Assembly: GCA_039707655.1 (NCBI GenBank)
Contig: CM077668.1
Location: forward strand, 68,341,086-68,405,085
Length of the DNA stretch: 64,000 nucleotides
DNA from: Elymus sibiricus
Lineage: Eukaryota; Streptophyta; Magnoliopsida; Poales; Poaceae
Reading direction: 5' to 3'
Shown here: positions 1-10,741 of the stretch, one piece after another
Numbering within the stretch: the first letter of the stretch is position 1
Layout: every line of letters begins with the position of its first letter
Made by a program: the position numbers and the translations under genes
The notes under the pieces: model-generated
What the model was told of the DNA's origin: nothing
Databases searched by the model: none
Seen by the model: only the letters and a program-made list of their open reading frames with translations

Positions 1-974
1 GAAAACTAGGGTGTTACACTGATTCAGCTCAGATTGCAGATATTTACTACGCCAAGTGCACGAATATTCACCTGATTGACCCAGTTCCAGGCTGAACTTA
101 TTTACCGTGCCAAGCGCACGAAGATCCATCCATTTGACTCAATTTCAGACTAAAAGATATTTACCATGTCGACTGCATGGAGGTTCACCAGGAGATTTAA
201 ACCCTCTGTCAGACTCATCTAGTCCGATAGTGGCTCGGGGACTACACCCATTGGGTGCACTCAGCGTGCCCCCACTAGAAGAGAACTCAAAAAAGAAACA
301 CTCTGCTCAGGCAAATCTAGCAATAACATTCAAGTACAACAAACCCTACAGACTCCAACCTACTACCGGCAGTCAGTCAGGGTCTCGGGGGCTACACCCT
401 CGCGCACCCATAGAACAAAATTCTGAGTAATACGTTACTCGATGCAGGACCAGCTCCAGATCACTCAAAAAAATTGCGACAGTTGATGCAGGACCCGTTT
501 TGAGCCTTCTTCTAGGACTCAACTGTCACCAAGTTTGGGAGAGCAGTCCCGTTTTCAGCCATTCTAGGACTCCGCGGACCCGTTTTGAGCCTTCTTCTAG
601 GACTCGATAGTTGGTGAAACTCATAAGTTTGGATCTAGAGCCGACTCGTATTGAGATTCCTCCGAGATAAGAATGGCACCTCTTTGGGAAAGCAGTCCAT
701 GTATCAATCTTGTTGCCTAGATTTAATGACACTCCCATACTATGATCACGAGTTAACCTCTTCTGAGGGATGAACAACTGTCACCAAGTTTCTCCTCGCG
801 GCCACTTACCCCAGATCAGTCGGGAAGCGCAGTGCTAGAATCCATTGAGATCTTGTTTGAACCTTGGTTGTTTGAAAGCACGATGATGGGTGTCGAGTCT
901 TTCCATAATCACTCAGGCCATATTGTGTCTTTCACAAACTCGTTCCGCAAGACCTCAACCGATTCGGGGGCTAA
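1..974 (+). mobile_element. 3' internal (non-coding) tail of a plus-strand Ty3/Gypsy element
   Basis: This is the untranslated region between pol and the 3' LTR of a Gypsy element whose 5' part lies off the left edge. It holds degenerate repeats: a unit of about 55 bp containing TTTAC-GCCAAG-GCACGAA recurs three times in 20-180, and a block with ACCCGTTTTGAGCCTTCTTC recurs at about 497 and 588. A motif at about 236-285 (CGGGGACTACACCCATTGGG and following) also occurs at about 44172-44218 in the tail of the 40-kb Gypsy. The tail ends in the polypurine tract CGATTCGGGGGCTAA. No convincing protein is present. The first 18 bases end GGGTGTTACA, the same terminus seen at 4217-4227, and may be the edge of another element. 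Confidence 0.75.
957..974 (+). other. Polypurine tract before 3' LTR
   Basis: ACCGATTCGGGGGCTAA sits immediately 5' of the LTR start TGTTGG. This is the plus-strand priming site for reverse transcription in Gypsy elements. Nearly the same tract precedes the LTR at 49660, and its complement follows the LTR ending at 54735. Confidence 0.75.
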
Positions 975-1553
975 TGTTGGGGATATACATAACAGGTAGG
1001 CCCACGAAGGGTCTAAGATCATAAAGCACGGGGTCCAAATATCAGGTGGGTCCAAATAAATCTCATACAGACATACTATCCACTCGGACGTATCGAGGTA
1101 CCGTCCACTCGGATGGCAATCAACCACTCGGCCATATGACTCACTCGGATATGTGAGAACCAACAGTCGGCAAGGTAGTCGAAGCATCATCCTTGTAGTA
1201 GGCTGACATTATGGCATTGATGCCCCACTTTGTAACATAAGAGGTGAGGGGGTGGCGCACTCTATATAAGCCACCCCCACCACATAGCTAAGGGGGGCTC
1301 TTTCTTCTACCTCTCTCTCTAGTCTCCGGACTTAGCTTAGGCATGGGGATCCGTTCTTCTCTCACACACACATTGTAATCTCCGGATACATATTCATACA
1401 AAACAAAGCCTCTTCGGAGCATGAGACGTAGGGCTGTTATCTCCACCGTGAGAGGCCCGAACTCGCTAAAACATCGTGTCACCCACATGCATCTCGGTAG
1501 ATCATGCTCCTTTACCCTACCCCCTTCGTATTGTCGGAATCGTTCCCACGACA
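975..1553 (+). repeat. Gypsy 3' LTR
   Basis: The 579-bp repeat starts TGTTGGGG and ends CCCACGACA (TG...CA). It has repeated CACTCGG motifs in its 5' half and a promoter box TCTATATAAGCC at about 1262, the layout of LTRs in this Gypsy group. Its partner 5' LTR is outside the window. The next five bases (TCACC, 1554-1558) would be the target duplication, which cannot be checked here. Confidence 0.8.
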
Positions 1554-4227
1554 TCACCCTCGATGGATTCCACTTGATGTAATCGTCAAGGTGAACTTGG
1601 ATGAATCACCCTCGAAGGGTTCACACTTGAGGGGTCGCACGACGGAGTCGTTATCGGGAGTGGTGAAGGAGGAATCACCCTCCGTAGACCACAACCGATT
1701 AGCTACTCTACAGAGTTATCATCAGAAGTGCTATACGAGGTATCACCCCCGGCACTCGATAGTAACCCTGTAGTGTCGTACAACTAAGGGGGGTGTGATG
1801 TGTTGTGTCGGTCTCTGCATATCGATCACGTTGATCGAGTCATCTGCTAGCAAAGCGAGGGCAACAGGGACAAGGTGAGGGGTCACTAATGGCTCACTAA
1901 CCAACCTATACTAAGCATATAGGATAAACAGGTAGGTAACAATAGCAGGTTACAAAAGCAGGCTATGCATCAGAATAGGAGCAATCAATTACAGTAGCAA
2001 AATCTAATGCAAGCATGAGGGAGAAGGAATGGGCGATATAGGAATGATCAAAGGGGTTTTGCTTGCCTGGTTGCTCTGCAGACGAAAGGAATGTTCGAAA
2101 GCGTAGCCGTAGTCGAACACCGAAGCATCAATGGTCTCGGGGTCTACCGGAGAGGAAGGAGGGGGAAGAAACAATAAATTACAGGCATGCAAAGCAACAG
2201 AAAGCATGACATGACCGTAAGCTATGCTAAGGGTGACCTAACGTAGGGCTACGTGTAACAGACGGAGCGGGAAATATCCGGGAATATTTTCCGGGCCCTA
2301 GGCATTTATCGGACAGATGATCCGGAGGGGATGGTTCCAAGTTTGCAGTGTTCGAGGCATGTGACAGGTATGTGGATAGCGTATTCGGATTCGTCATATT
2401 TTTGTGATCGTTTTTCATATATAAATTATTTTCAACTGAATTATAGATTATTTTATATGATTTTCTAAAGTTTTAATGATTTTCTGAATTTTTTGGATTA
2501 TTTTTATTTCGAAATTATTTAATTATTAATTGCTATGAGTACACAGAGAAGTGTACCCACACAGATGCATGCGTGGCTGACTGGTGGGGTCCAGTTGACT
2601 GCTGACTCAGCAGTCAACGTGGACCGTTGACTGGTCAAAGTGGCCAGGGGGACCCACCTGTCATGGAGAGAGTTATTTAACAGGGACTTAATTAATCTAC
2701 TTATCCTAATTAGCAGGTGGGACCATGCTGTCAGTGGCACATTTAACTAGCAGTGTTTATTTTTAATCTAAACTTAATTAGTGGAGGGCCCACACGTCAG
2801 TGGGTCAGTGGGGGTGGGTTAGAGGCTGATTAACTCCTAGACATGCCGGGCCCATTGGTCAGCGACCCAATGGCCGGTTTGAACAACACACGGGCCGGCG
2901 ACGAGGCCCGACGCGGCGGCGGTGGTCGGAAATGCCGCTCTGGCGACCAAACGAGGCATGGGAAGGCTCGTTCGAGTGCGGGCGCTCGCGCGCATCCAAC
3001 GCTGCAACAAGTGCGAGCTGGGGTGGTCGAAAGCGCTGACAATGGCGATGGCAGACGGTGGCTAGAGTTCGGTTGGCACGGGCATGGCGCTACAGAACAC
3101 GGAACGACGGACTACGGGCACAGGGGGCTCCGCGACGATGTACTAAGCACGACAGTGTGCTCGAGGGCGAACCCTAGAGGTGGCGGCCACGACTGGGCCA
3201 AGCCCGGTGGCGAGGAGCTTCGGCTCTTATAGCGTCGGCAGTTACGGGCACCAAAACGAGCGGGGCAGAGAGGGATAGTGAGGCGACACTCACATCGGAT
3301 GCAGAGGAGGGATCCGGGAGGCCGGAGGAGCTCGGAGCGCCGAGGATCGAGCGACGACAGTGGCGGATGCTGACGCAGGGGAACTGCACGAGCGTCGCCA
3401 TGGAGGCTCCTCAGGCTCGAGCCGGTGGCAAGGAGGAAGTAGGCATCCGCAGCGGAGCTTCCGGACAGCTCAGAACGGAGAGGGGAGGCCGGTGGCTGCA
3501 TCCATGGTGACGGCAGTGGCAGGCGTTGCGGCGAGGAAGAAAGCGAGCAAGGGAGAGAGAGAGAGCAAAAGATCTGGGGCTGCCCAGGGTGTCCGCGGTG
3601 GCCTTCTTATCCACCCCGACACCCTGTAGCGATGCGAGAAGGCGAGCTGGTGCGACTGCGACGGCGAGCCGGTCGTCGGGCGCGCATGCGTGCGGGAGGT
3701 TAGGGAAAGGCCGACCCAAATGGGCCGGGCCACACTGTTGGGTCAACTGGGCCAAGTGCACAGTGCACTTCTCCCATTTTCCTTTTTTTTCTTTTCTGCT
3801 TTATTCTTTTCACCCCTGTTTGCAAATTATTTAGCCATAAGTTGACTTTTTGTAAAATATGTGATTTAGCCACATAAATACAATGCAATATTTAGCACTG
3901 CCATAAAAAGGTTTCATGGTAATATGATTTCATTTGAATTTACATTTGGATTTAATGGCTTAAAATGGTGTTGCTGTTGCTGTATTCTTGTTCCTAGGGT
4001 CATTTTGGGAATTCAAATAATGTTGTCTTTATTTTTATAATTGCTTTGGGAATTTTTGAAATATTATGAACACTTTTGTTTTGCTGTTTGAATAATTAAT
4101 ATTTTGACTTTATTTAAAATTTAAAATTGAGGTTGAAGTATTCTTAATTGTTTTTATTAGGGCATAATCATGATGACTTGGCATCATTAGTGCAGAGTTA
4201 CTGTAGCATGATCCTCGGGGTGTTACA
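1554..4227. mobile_element. Unclassified LTR-like element fragment ending GGGGTGTTACA
   Basis: This repeat-like DNA has strongly zoned composition: a middle-GC part (1554-2400), an AT-rich strip (2400-2550), repeated GTTGACTG/GTCAGTGGG motifs (2570-2820), a GC-rich block (2840-3720) and an AT-rich tail (3770-4210). It ends abruptly at GGGGTGTTACA, the mirror of the TGTAACACCCC start of several Triticeae LTRs. That ending, the GC-rich promoter-like block and the absence of a conserved coding domain suggest part of a long LTR plus flanking tail, but I see no start and no target duplication. Orientation is undetermined. The open frames in the GC-rich block are short, overlap on both strands, and look like by-products of GC content. 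Confidence 0.45.
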
Positions 4228-4554
4228 CCAAGTTTGTTAGCCAATGGATTATTCCACAAAATTCCTCTCGTGCGCCCATTCTCATATTCATTGTGATCAT
4301 GTTCAATACCTGACATGCATGAAAACATAAAAATAACTGAGATTATCTTTGTAATGCATAAGTGATTCTAATCCAATAGTGCCTCCGTGTAAACCCCTAT
4401 GTGCTATCTCTGCAATTCTTCTGAGAGATGCCATGTGTGCTGTAATTTGGTGTGTGCATTAATATAATGTGGCCTACTACTCAAAATATGAGAGCTCCAG
4501 AAGTAATGATACTTAGCAGATGACAGCTTCAAAATATAAAGAACAACTCAACCT
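4228..4554. other. Low-copy spacer, nothing recognised
   Basis: AT-rich DNA without repeat signatures, LTR ends or a convincing reading frame. It begins the low-copy island that extends to 10082. Confidence 0.4.
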
Positions 4555-5620
4555 GACTTGTCGACCACAAATGTCTCTGCTACTCTTCCCAACAAGGAAC
4601 ATATTGTACTTATTAAAGAAGAAGAGAAGAGGATCATGTTAAATAAGAGCAGAAGAGCAAGCAGATTGAATATATTGCAAGTCTTTCTATACAATGTCTG
4701 TTGCCCACCCATGATGAACCAGAGCGCACAGAGAAATACTATTCCTTCCTGTCTCTCCATATGTGGCTCACATGCATTTCGAAACTAAAGTAGGTACATT
4801 TAGCTGACCAATGAAACCTATCTCTGTTTTACTAATATCAACATCATATCAGATTCGAATTTGTACAACTAAGCTTGTTTAGCTTGATCGGTGGAGCAGT
4901 GATATTACGACACGAATCACGTAGGCTGATCGTGGTGATCACAAAAGGGGGAAACCCTAAGCATGATGAGTATAGTGTTGACCGTGGCAGTGGCATGCCA
5001 GATCTGAAGCTGCAAACCACGCAAAGGCTACTTAGCAACAGATGTTTGCTTTCAACTATCAATAAGGATTTGGTATGGACAAAAAGGTACAGTCAACAAG
5101 TGACAAAGAAATGCAATTCCTGTCATCTCTCTATAATGCTCAAGTGGGAGATTTATATAACCAATTAAATGTGTGTGTTAACTAATATCAGTATCATATC
5201 ACATTCATATTTGAACAACTAAGCTTTGGAGTTATGAGTGGTGTGTTGTTTAGGTTGAAGGGTGGAGTCCTGCTAGTACGACATAAAGCACCTATGCAGA
5301 TCATAGTAGTGTAGACAAAAGGGGAAAACCCTAAGCATCATGAGTGAAAATAGGAAAGTGGAACTAGCTGGAACATATGGGCTTGTATGGCCGGTACGGC
5401 TAGAAAGGCTTCGGCCCCTACAGGGGCAGCTCTATTCAACTGAAGGCACAATACTGTTACTATCAGTGTAGACTCTCAAAGGCGACATAGTGACCAACAT
5501 TTCCCGAATATTATGGCAGACCATGTAGAATAGTTGAAAGCATCTATCTGAAGCGACCCAATAGACCTGTCGACAGCAAATGTCCCAGCTCCACTTCCCG
5601 ACAAGGACCATACTATACTA

Positions 5621-5880
5621 CTCCCTCCGTTCCTAAATATAAGTCTTTTAGAGATTCCAATGCGGACTACATACGGAGAAAAATGAGTGAATGTACACTC
5701 TAAAATATGTCTATATACATCCGTATGTACTTCTTATTGGAATATCAAAAAAGACTTATGTTTTACTGAAAAAGGCTTTCGCCCCGCTTTATAAATAAAG
5801 CAACGATGAACAACACCCAGTACAAACGCACGCCACCACAACACACGCACGCATCCAAGGCAGTTTAGGAATGGAGGAAG
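5621..5880. mobile_element. Stowaway-type MITE, interrupted
   Basis: The left end CTCCCTCCGTTCCTAAATAT is the classic terminus of a cereal Stowaway (Tc1/mariner) MITE. The right end TTTAGGAATGGAGGAAG is its imperfect inverted copy. TA flanks both sides (5619-5620 and 5881-5882), the target duplication of this superfamily. The body includes the typical CTACATACGG and ATACATCCGTATGT segments. About 104 bp that do not belong to the family (about 5759-5862) sit inside the right inverted repeat. Confidence 0.85.
5759..5862 (-). mobile_element. Short retroposon tail inside the MITE
   Basis: GAAAAAGGCTTTCGCCCCGC followed by TTTATAAATAAAGC is the reverse complement of a tail commonly seen at 3' ends of grass LINE/SINE copies (inference from memory of such tails, not searched). 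It splits the MITE terminal repeat after GACTTAT. It is too short to assign to a family. Confidence 0.4.
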
Positions 5881-6079
5881 TACTATACTCTTTAAGAAGA
5901 ACATAAGAGGAACGTGATAAAGAAGAGCAAGCAGATTTTAGATAATACAATGTTTGTTGCCCACCCATGATGAACCAGAGCGCATAAAGAAATGCAAATC
6001 CCTGCTGTCTCTATCTGTGGCGCACATGCTTTTCGAAACTAATATAGGAACATTAGCTGACCAATTAAACATTCTCTTT

Positions 6080-6395
6080 TTTTAGAAGAATAGGGAGGCC
6101 TCTCCCTGGTTCCATTACTCGAATGAAACCCACACAGTAGTGCCATACATTAGCTCACTGAGAGGAGCAGTTCGAAAACAATAGCTAATGAAAACATAAA
6201 CTAAAAGTAGAAGATGACTACGTTTATTACATAGGGATCAGGGATGCCCAAGGACAGAAACAAAAGGACTTTTAAGCAGCTATTTGAGCGCGACTGCACG
6301 CAGGCGATTTCCAGAGATGTTCTCTTTTTTTTAGAAGAATAGGGAGGCCTCACTGAGAGGAGCAGTTCGAAAACAATAGCTAATTAAATGTTCTC
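6080..6395. repeat. Insertion bounded by a direct repeat AGAAGAATAGGGAGGCCT
   Basis: AGAAGAATAGGGAGGCCT, and further along CACTGAGAGGAGCAGTTCG, occur twice (about 6082 and 6331; about 6158 and 6350). They bracket DNA that is absent from the other two units of the 4555-6700 duplication. It looks like a local duplication or small insertion. No family was recognised. Confidence 0.4.
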
Positions 6396-6706
6396 TGTTT
6401 TAGTAATATCAGCATCAGATCAGATTCGTATTTCAACAACTATGCTCTGGAATTATGAGTGGCATGTTGTTTCGCTTGATGCGTTGAGGTCTTGAGGAGC
6501 AGTGCTAGCACGACACGAAGCACCTAGGATGATGATAGTGAATATTAAAGGGGAAAACCATAAGCATTGCGAGTATAGTGACCGTGCCATGGCGGGTCTG
6601 AAGGTGCAAACCGGACAAAGGCTACTTTGCAACCAATGTTTGTTTTCAACTAACCACTAAGATTTGGTATGGACAAGAAAAGTACGGTAAACAAGTGACG
6701 ATCTAT

Positions 6707-7165
6707 TTTCCGGGTGAGATCAATAACTTAAGCAGATACGAATGAAAGAGTACCATCTCTCTTGCGATGCCATCTAGGATCCTGCTGATACATTGAGGGT
6801 GCTGCGGGTGCGATGGTTGTCGGCAGCGCGGAAGCAGACTTGAGATGGCAGACGGTGACATCGGGGGATAAGTCCTGTTGCCGTGGACAAGGCGGTCGAA
6901 GGAGTGGCCACGACAAGGTGGAAGACTACGTCGATGAAGCGAGAGGACGCGATGAAAGGATCCTGGTTCAGCGCTGTGGATGAGAGACGTCCATCTCTTG
7001 GAGTGGATGACGTGGTACGGGTAGCGGCTTCGGCAAGGTGGAGGATGGGGTGGCGGACCGAGGAGGCTGGCCGGTGTGGGGAGGGTGTTTTGGTGCCGAT
7101 GGTGTATGAATGGGGAAATGGAGGGGGAGGGGGAGGGGATCTCAAACTTTGGGCCGCGCTTGTCT
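6707..7165 (-). other. GC-rich, proline-rich open frame; possible first-exon remnant
   Basis: On the minus strand 7145-6774 is open for 123 codons. It begins with a proline run (about residues 4-9) and is rich in Ser, Thr, Pro and His. Composition and position resemble exon 1 of the split gene described at 8072-10082, also minus strand and proline-rich at its start. I could not find a continuing exon downstream: 4555-6700 is duplicated non-coding DNA. It may be a decayed paralogous first exon or simply a GC-rich 5' region. No domain was recognised. Confidence 0.25.
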
Positions 7166-7680
7166 AAAATTCGGGAAAGTTACGAACTTATCCCCCATTT
7201 AATATTTCAGACATCTCGTCGGTTGGGGATAGGACGGTAATCTTGCATCTCCCCAATATTTGCCGAGAGGGATTTCGGGCGAGGAGAGGGTGTTTTGGTG
7301 CCCACGGTGTATGAAGGAGGCTGACAGGTAGGGCGGTTGTGTCACGTATGAGTGAAGTTACAAACCTGCCCCTATTTAAAATATTTGCCTACATCGATTT
7401 CGGCCGAGGAGAGTTTGTTTTTCCGCCCACCGTGTATGAATGGGGAAATGGAGGGAGAGACAGAGGTGTTTCGGACGAGTTTGAATAAAATGTGTCTTTG
7501 CCGCCCATGTTTGGCGCCCACCGTGTCTGAATGGGGTGAGAGGCGGTCGTGTCACGTTTGATTGAAATTACTAACCTACCCCTATTGATAGGTAGACAAT
7601 AATTTCCATCTCGCAAACACTGGCTTCGGCCAGCCGACAAAAGAGAGTGGGTGTTTTGCCGCTTCGTTCAAAATTTGGGA
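7074..7680. repeat. Four diverged copies of a promoter/5'-exon-like unit
   Basis: GGTGTTTTGGTGCCGATGGT followed by GTATGAATGGGGAAATGG (about 7086) recurs as variants at about 7288, 7410 and 7500 (GGCGCCCACCGTGTCTGAAT). Each is followed by a segment resembling GAAATTACAAACCTACCCCT. Units are about 100-200 bp apart. The first overlaps the start of the proline-rich frame at 7145, so this may be repeated duplication of a gene 5' end. Confidence 0.5.
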
Positions 7681-8071
7681 GAATTAGCATTCACGTTTAC
7701 CCTGGCAACTAAATTCAAATCCATTTTGTATTGGACTATGAATATTCATACATCATTCTATGTTTTCTTATATATATCTTCAAAACCATAACAAATATTT
7801 ATTCCACCTTTATATATGAATATGATTTAGAAATGGCGTGATCTTTGAATTCAGTAGGTTTGATACACTTTGAGTCAAACAGTTATTTCATCCAATACAA
7901 TCTGCTCACACAAAAATAGTTCACCTTATGTCCACTCATACAAAGTACTGAGGATTACCGCGCCTAAAAAATCAGATCATTACAACATATGGACAACAAA
8001 TATGGAGTCTTACAACATAATCCATTCACACACATGACAGAACATGCAAGTATACTAATCTAATGACAATT
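7681..8071. other. AT-rich spacer, nothing recognised
   Basis: AT-rich sequence with no repeat ends and no frame worth calling. It lies just 3' of the stop codon of the minus-strand gene, so it would contain that gene's 3' untranslated region if the gene is real. Confidence 0.4.
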
Positions 8072-8416
8072 TCAACTGGTATCTAAAGAAGAACTGGGAT
8101 TACCCTGGGCTTCAGATAGTAGAAGCAGCAGGACCTCCTCCATCTTCAAATGCAACAATCTTGCTTCCTCCAATTCTTGATTTGCTTGCACAATGCGTGC
8201 AGCTAATTGCATAATTCCCAGCCTCAAGATCAGGATTACCACATTCATGGCAGCCACACTGTCTCTTTCTGCCTCTAGTAGAGCCTCAAGAAATATAATA
8301 TCTGTGCTCTCCAATGATGTTGCCTCTAAACTATTACCATCTGGTAACATGGATGGTGCACTGCTTCCACAAATAGATCCTGGGGGTGTACATTGTGTCC
8401 TAGTTTGAACTGTATC

Positions 8417-8948
8417 CTAAAAGGTTTCCACTGGACATAAGTAAGAGATAGTTATCGCATGTTCCAAGCAGTAAGCTTACATGGTAAATGACAATACGAA
8501 TTATTGCCGAGCATGGCAACCTATATTTAAATGGTTCAAAGTTGCATCAGCCGAAAACAAATTAAAATGGTAAGATGAGAGGCAGTGTACCACCGCTATA
8601 TTTAAGTTGCCCAGGCATACAAGCAGTTGAAATAATCTGAGAATGCACTTATACAGTGTGGCCTCATATAAACTAGGAAGACAGTCTTGTGATGAAGTTC
8701 ATAGGAAAAGTTCAGGAGTCAAATGAATTAGGCATGCATTTCTTTACGATAGTACGACAGGCACTGCTGACACATTGGCCAACTCAGGTATAGCCTAACA
8801 AGTAACAAACAACCATTCAAATCAAGCAATACAACAAAGCAGGTAACTGAACTATTTGTAATTCAGTAGGATTACTGGTTGAGGGCACAAGCCAAGAAAG
8901 CAGCCCACACACATGACATTTCACATGTACTAAAACACACTGGCTTAC
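8417..8948 (-). other. Predicted intron 3 of the split gene
   Basis: Starts GTAAGC and ends CTTTTAG on the minus strand, joining phase-0 exons. It is 532 bp long, with no transposon signature seen inside. Confidence 0.4.
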
Positions 8949-9022
8949 CGTATGTTGTTGTGAAGCCTCGCTGCTATTGCAATGTTCTTTGAAGATATCA
9001 TCAGCATCCCGTGGTTGCAAAT

Positions 9023-9779
9023 CTAGTTGTTGTAGTTTATTCTTCCCCCTCTATTTAGGTAAAACTAATTTTAATCACATGCACTGGTTCAAATTGATCA
9101 TCAATGGTTCATCAAAACTAATGAAAGAAGGGTGTGTGCTTACACGACAATATATGTGCTTCACTCTATTTTTATGCTTGTCGAGGTGCTAGCCCCAAAA
9201 GAAAAAAGCATTTTGCTTGATGGGGTTGGCAGCTCCATAATGAATAGAAGCATCAAATTAGTCATGCAACTTGGGAAGATCAAGAATGCACAAAAAAGTA
9301 ATGAAGAGAGGCTCGGAGCCGTGCTGTAATAGTTAGCATTGAAAAATGTAGGTTAAGACGAACCAAAAGCAGTGGAACCACAAGCTAGTTTGCTGATGTG
9401 TAATTAAGCATAGAGAACATAGAAGCAGTCCAGTACAATAATTGTAACCAACAGGTCCAGAACAACACCATTATCCTAAATATAGCATGCAAGAAGTAAA
9501 ATAGTAGGCAGTGATATCTAGGACGTAAAGTAATACTTAGGACAAAACAAAAGCATTGTAACTACATTTGCATTGATTTGTAATTTAGCACATGTAACAT
9601 GTTCACTGCCACACGTATCGACCTACAGGTGCAAGCAAAATAACGCCTCTCATGAAAAATTGAATGATGCCCTGAAGAAATTCGAAGGTGTGGTGCTTAT
9701 GATAAGAAAGTGAACGTAGGCACCGGCCGTTGGAGAATAGTACCTGATTCTCAGTGGCGTATGGGCATCGTTGTCATAC
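9023..9779 (-). other. Predicted intron 2 of the split gene
   Basis: Starts GTATGA and ends AACTAG on the minus strand, 757 bp. The short open frames inside it show no recognised domain. Confidence 0.35.
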
Positions 9780-10077
9780 GTGGAAGATAGGTATCATCGA
9801 TGGTGCTCTTGTTGCGGTTGAGTTGGGCCGGCTGTCGCCGTTGCTGAAGCGGCTCTAGTGCTTCGGTTGCGGTGCCTGTCGACATCCAAGAAAGCTGATT
9901 AGTGGTAAGTGAACTATTGGGCAATAAGGAAGAGAAAAACCAAAGGAGTATAAATCGAAATAACCTGATGAGGCTGCGGCGTGAGTAAAGCAGGGCCGGT
10001 GGAGTTGAATATGGCGTCCGTGGAGCAGGTCCGGTGCAGTGGACGAAGGCGTCGGTGAAGCACATCCGCGCGCGGTG

Positions 10078-10082
10078 TACAG
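10078..10082. repeat. Target-site duplication TACAG (left copy)
   Basis: TACAG precedes the LTR start at 10083 and recurs at 50250-50254 directly after the 3' LTR, marking one integration event of the 40-kb composite element. Confidence 0.93.
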
Positions 10083-10674
10083 TGATGCGGTCACCTATTA
10101 CAGGTAGGGTCAAGGACCCATCATTTGGGACCGAAATGGGGCCCATCACCATCATGGGTAGGTCCCTGGACCATGCCAGCACTCGGATGCATACATGAGG
10201 AAGACCACTCGGCCGGCTCGACTGCACTCGGACGACCACCCGCCACTCGGTAGACGAATCACCACTCAGACCCAGGAGCCAAGCGGGCGGCGTGGGAGCT
10301 ACAACGGTCGAGGAATCCTAAGTCATCCATTAAACAGAGTCGTGGCTACCGTTAACTGTAATTGCTGTAGTAGAGGCTCATTATACCTGTAACTGACGCA
10401 TTCAGTATCATTTAATGCCCAAATGACATGGAGGACGTGGGGCTGCGGCGCACTCTATATAAACCGCACCCCCTCCATCGTCGGGCAGGAGCAACCTTTG
10501 TAACCATACCCATCAAATCAAAACAAGCCTCAAGGCACGAGACGTAGGGCTTTTTACCTCCACCGAGAGGGGCCTGAACTCGTTAAACATCGAGTGTTAC
10601 ACCTGCGCCGTAGCTAGGCTCTGCCGCTCATACTCGTACCCTCAGTACTCATTGTCAGGATCGTAACCCCGACA
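10083..10674 (+). repeat. 5' LTR of the 40-kb Gypsy
   Basis: 592 bp, TGATGCGGTC...CCCCGACA. It contains a run of CACTCGG motifs and the promoter box CTATATAAACC at 10455. The partner is 49660-50249. Confidence 0.93.
10455..10465 (+). promoter_or_regulatory. LTR TATA box
   Basis: CTATATAAACC in a GC-rich setting, about 220 bp before the LTR end. The matching box in the 3' LTR is CTATATAAGCC at 50031. Confidence 0.7.
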
Positions 10675-10695
10675 GTTGGCGCCCATCATGGGGCC
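10675..10695 (+). other. Primer-binding site region
   Basis: GTTGGCGCCCATCATGGGGC directly follows the 5' LTR. TGGCGCC matches the start of the complement of a plant tRNA-Asp 3' end, but the rest diverges, so the primer identity is uncertain. The same kind of sequence (reverse complemented) sits beside the LTR at 12293. Confidence 0.6.
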
Positions 10696-10741
10696 AAGTG
10701 TCTAGCAAAGTTTCACGGCATAGGTGGAATTCTTCATCATC

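Larger units (their letters stand above)
4555..6700. repeat. Diverged tandem duplication of non-coding low-copy sequence (about three units)
   Basis: A block starting near 4555 (TCGACCACAAATGTC), through CCACCCATGATGAACCAGAG, to GGTATGGACAAAAAGG at about 5080 recurs partially at about 5150-5350 and again at about 5565-6700. In the third unit, TCGACAGCAAATGTCCCAGC (5571) leads through CCACCCATGATGAACCAGAG (5961) to GGTATGGACAAG (6666). The units differ by many substitutions, so the duplication is old. The third unit was later interrupted by a MITE (5621-5880) and by a segment at about 6080-6395. No reading frame is conserved between units, which argues against a coding array. Confidence 0.6.
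8072..10082 (-). pseudogene. 3' part of a probable four-exon gene (end of exon 1 through exon 4), split by the 40-kb insertion
   Basis: Function is not recognised. Proposed minus-strand model: exon 1 ends at 9965 (CATCAG|GTTATT); exon 2 is 9894-9780 (AATCAG|CTTTCT to TTCCAC|GTATGA); exon 3 is 9022-8949 (AACTAG|ATTTGC to ATACG|GTAAGC); exon 4 is 8416-8072 (CTTTTAG|GATACA to a TGA stop). All introns start GT and end AG, and the frame stays open through every junction. The C-terminal exon encodes a Leu/Glu/Ala-rich region, probably helical or coiled-coil (residues LEALLEAERDS, then LEEARLLHLKMEEVLLLLL). With 50250-50649 restored the model totals 1047 nt (348 residues). The weakest junction is the exon 2 donor; an alternative CAG|GTACTA donor at 9745 would put a stop in frame. 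As it stands the gene cannot give a normal transcript. Confidence 0.45.

Noticed and set aside
107..430. 107-codon open frame in the left Gypsy tail
   Set aside because: Lies in repetitive 3' untranslated sequence of the element, has no recognisable domain and crosses repeat units.
2843..3834. Several overlapping frames of 85-130 codons in the GC-rich block
   Set aside because: They overlap on both strands and in several frames, have low-complexity Arg/Gly/Ser composition and look like by-products of GC richness in LTR-like DNA.
789..4232. CACCAAGTTT at about 785 and at 4226 as a possible target duplication
   Set aside because: The segment between does not start with an LTR terminus at the left copy and contains another element's LTR; the match is probably coincidence.
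9745..9894. Alternative exon 2 donor CAG|GTACTA at 9745
   Set aside because: A better donor by consensus, but the frame then reads a TGA before the splice site, so the upstream GTATGA donor was preferred for the coding model.
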